NCBI RefSeq assembly: GCF_040958095.1
Contig: NC_091193.1
Location: 30,774,832 to 30,838,831 of the forward strand
Reading direction: 5' to 3'
Source: Procambarus clarkii
Lineage: Eukaryota > Arthropoda > Malacostraca > Decapoda > Cambaridae
Length of the DNA: 64,000 nt
Part shown: piece after piece, positions 61,869-64,000 of the stretch
How positions within the stretch are numbered: position 1 is the stretch's first letter
How the letters are laid out: each line of letters starts with the position of its first letter
The notes under the pieces: model-generated
What the model saw: the letters and a program-made list of their open reading frames with translations, nothing else
What the model was told of the DNA's origin: nothing
The model's database searches: none
Program-made: the position numbers and the translations under genes

Positions 61869-62470
61869 CAACTTTTGGTGAATGATGGATTCATACTCGA
61901 AGGTGCTTATTTCATCGTTCTATTTCGTTGTAATGTTAATGTGGTAGTTGTGATATGGATTGTAAAACCTTGCATGTGAGCCAGAACAATGTTATTTGTA
62001 TATTAAGAAGAATTTGTCAGCCTTGTAACCATTTTTAGAGTTCATGTAGATCTTTGCAAGGCCTCGATATCATTGTTTTTTTTTTACTCTATAAATCTTG
62101 GTGTTTGATGTCATGGATTTATAAGGTTTAGACCCTTGTGGTATGAATCTCGCAAAATTTTCCAGTCATTTCTGTTTAGGACGCTTTAATTTGACTGTTA
62201 CCATTGATTCTGTGCCTGTTTTTCCCCTCCTATTCTTTCATATGGTACCTTATCAACAGCTTTAGCAAGCAAGTGACATGTGTACCAGAAGTCTTGTTTG
62301 AATAGCTGGTTACCATTTCCACAAAAAAGTGACCAGGTTTGTTTTTAACCAACGAATGTGTTATTACAAGATCATTGAATGATTGTCACCTCGCAGAAGC
62401 GAGGTGAAACTAATCTGACAGTTTTGTGCTTGGTTATTTCGAAGATTTGAGCGACATTTGAAATCTAGAT
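61869..62470 (-). pseudogene. Very old CR1-like LINE relic (second family)
   Basis: Nucleotide words parallel the relic at 49918-50660 in the same order and orientation: GTGAATGATGGATTC, GTTCATGTAGATCTTTGCAA, CTTGGTGTTTGATGTCAT, CATATGGTACCTTATCAACA-GCTTTAGCAA and GACCAGGTTTGTTTTTAACC. It is too diverged to hold an open frame. The junction with the I-like LINE is at about 61869. Confidence 0.6.
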
Positions 62471-63338
62471 ATAAACTTGTTATGAACATCTTTTAACTTT
62501 AGTAATTTTGGCTGAGAGTTCATTTAAGTTTGGATTAAATTCTAGGCATGTGGTAATTATAAATTTTAGTTTGTAAGGCTCTTCCAGTTTATGGTACTTT
62601 TTACAGGTAGTGTATAATACACTACTATCCTTAATTACTTCTATTCATCAGCTTGAAACATTTGTGGTTTTGGGATGTCTGGTGTGAATAATGAAATTTT
62701 CATTCACAATATTTGGTAGGACTTATCAAAGTCCAGGAAATAATAAGGCAGACTGGTCATGTCTAATATTGTTTTTCTTATACTACAACTTTGAGTTGGA
62801 TTTTACTTTTGACAAAAGGTAGTTTCATACTTTCCAATCAAGTTTGAATATCTAGCCCATTATAATTAACTTCTGATTACTGGAACCACAGTGTTCCAGG
62901 TCTGGCATTTAGTAAGGTATTGGTGAAAAACCATATTGTATAGATGTTTTAGTTTGACATTTAAGTCAACGTATTTTTTTTTTACAACACTTCCAAACAT
63001 TCAATGTTTAGTGGATGTTGCTTAGCCTTAAATGTAGTCCATACAATTGTAAAGTTTAATTTTAGTCAAGTGTAAAATTAAGATACTTTGCAAATTAGTA
63101 ATGTTAGTTTAGATTTATCAGCTTAATCCAGTTTGGCATATTACTTGCAGGAAACTCTGAAGTTAGTGATGTCAATTAATTTTTCACTTTAGTAACTTAT
63201 TTATAAATTTCACAAGTTCTTTGCATCAGTAATTTCCAGCATGATAGAATCTTTGCTAATTTCAGGATAAAGTATAGTATAAAGTTTCATTGGAATATTT
63301 ATTTAATAGTTTACACTAACATTAATATTGTCTTTCAG
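62471..63338. other. AT-rich unassigned sequence, putative intron
   Basis: May continue the CR1 relic for a further 150-200 bp, but similarity is too weak to claim. Ends with a pyrimidine-rich tract ATATTGTCTTTCAG, a plausible splice acceptor. Confidence 0.4.
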
Positions 63339-63444
63339 GTTGTGGGAAGCTGCTCCTCCTAGATTCAATCCACTGAAGACCATCAAAATGCCAGAGAAAA
63401 CCCCAGAGTACCAAGGACAACATCCACCTGTAAAGCAAAAATAA
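63339..63444 (+). CDS. Putative terminal exon of an unidentified gene (34 codons)
   Basis: After TTGTCTTTCAG the second frame reads LWEAAPPRFNPLKTIKMPEK, TPEYQGQHPPVKQK and TAA (63442-63444), overlapped by AATAAA at 63440-63445. The residue usage looks coding and the acceptor, stop and polyadenylation signal coincide. Its phase (one base completes a split codon) does not match the cadherin exon C donor, which needs two; in the cadherin phase it would read CGKLLLLDSIH then stop. So it belongs to another transcript, needs an unseen intermediate exon, or is chance. No family recognised. Confidence 0.4.
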
Positions 63445-63445
63445 A
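63440..63445 (+). terminator. Candidate polyadenylation signal AATAAA
   Basis: AATAAA overlaps the stop codon of the putative terminal exon. A T-rich stretch (CTCATTTTATTAACAC) lies about 25 bp downstream. Confidence 0.4.
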
Positions 63446-63566
63446 GTATATCAAACAGGGACACTCATTTTATTAACACTAACACCTATCTATAAGCACC
63501 AAAACCCCTAAGTGCCAATCTTTTAAGATTTGCCTCAGCCAGGCCTACCCCTTACTTCCATTTGAG

Positions 63567-63712
63567 GCAGGACTTGTTGGCCAAAAGAGTGCATCACATC
63601 TTTTGGTTTAGTGCCCAACATGATGTAAATAAGCTTTGTGTAAAGCTTATGTACATCATGTTTCAGGCACTAAACCTCTGGATGTATCCACTCTTTCAGT
63701 GAACAAGCCCTG
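63567..63712. repeat. 146-bp imperfect palindrome (foldback)
   Basis: Central stem AACATGATGTAAATAAGCTTT, loop GTGT, AAAGCTTATGTACATCATGT (one mismatch). Outward, GGTTTAGTGCC/GGCACTAAACC pairs exactly, then AAAGAGTG/CACTCTTT and GGACTTGTT/AACAAGCCC with interruptions. Could be a foldback MITE or form a hairpin RNA if transcribed. Sits 120 bp downstream of the putative terminal exon. Confidence 0.85.
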
Positions 63713-64000
63713 TAGTGATTAACAATGTTTGCACATTGTTAAGGGTCCCTATGCAATTCTAGTCCATCTATTGGATGGGTAGTAGAGCAGGGCTCTGAAA
63801 AAGCCAAGCCAGGGAAATCTGCAGGACTGCCTGGTCCCCTTCTATGAAATGGGGTAGGATCAGTACAAACTGCATCAATCCCTGCAGGTTGTAACAGTAG
63901 GACTTTTGTACACATCTATAAATGTACTAGATGAAAGAAAGTAAATTAATTAGTTGACATAGCTAAAACACTTAATTCCACATACCAACTTTCGTAGATT
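63713..64000. other. Unassigned window end
   Basis: No gene or repeat recognised in the last 290 bp. Confidence 0.4.

Noticed and set aside
63339..63444. Next exon of the cadherin gene
   Set aside because: Phase mismatch with exon C and no EGF remainder, membrane segment or catenin-binding sequence.

Overview
This is transposon-dense DNA from an animal nuclear genome, probably a decapod crustacean and perhaps a crayfish. The evidence is spliced exons of an arthropod-type classical cadherin (CadN-like), several tRNA-derived SINEs, CR1-like, I-like, DIRS-like and Penelope-like retroelement remnants, Tigger/pogo and TTAA-flanked piggyBac-like DNA transposons, and long GC-skewed minisatellites. 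The decapod assignment is an inference from family resemblance. No bacterial operons, rRNA genes or CRISPR arrays are seen.

Layout. 1-7177: a decayed LINE (minus) split by a piggyBac-like element (1030-6851, TTAA on both sides), which itself received a nearly complete CR1-like LINE (copy A, minus, about 1200-5510). 7178-10766: a 5'-truncated I-clade LINE (plus) with endonuclease, RT and RNase H. 10770-18482: an old Tigger element (minus) hosting two young Tigger elements in tandem (13171-15617 with an intact transposase; 15666-18054 frameshifted). 18747-23024: back-to-back perfect hairpins, then CR1 copy B (plus). 23085-29425: a 6.3 kb array of a 28-bp minisatellite. 29697-31399: a second piggyBac-like element. 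31526-33480: a CR1 3' fragment and a 30-bp minisatellite. 33831-36550: a tRNA-Thr-like SINE, a C2H2 zinc-finger coding exon, a LINE 3' fragment and a MITE. 36950-43700: SINE pieces, a third piggyBac-like element, unassigned DNA and a broken DIRS-type tyrosine recombinase.

44607-53730 holds the clearest host gene: three phase-compatible exons (LamG, LamG end plus Cys-rich EGF start, EGF) of an N-cadherin-like protein on the plus strand. Its introns are filled with CR1 fragments, SINEs and degenerate minisatellites that abut the splice sites. 54255-54587 is an inverted pair of Penelope-like GIY-YIG tails. 54684-57656 is a fourth piggyBac-like element carrying a pogo element that encodes only the DNA-binding domain. 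57657-61868 is a second I-like LINE, followed by a worn CR1 relic, a possible small terminal exon (63339-63444) and a 146-bp palindrome.

The nesting gives a relative chronology: decayed LINE, then piggyBac-like, then CR1-A; and I-like, then old Tigger, then the young Tigger pair. The most notable signals are the mosaic relationship of CR1 copies A and B, two occurrences of overlapping tandem perfect palindromes, a piggyBac-like family with conserved internal tandem repeats, an apparently intact Tigger transposase, and minisatellites that merge into cadherin splice acceptors.
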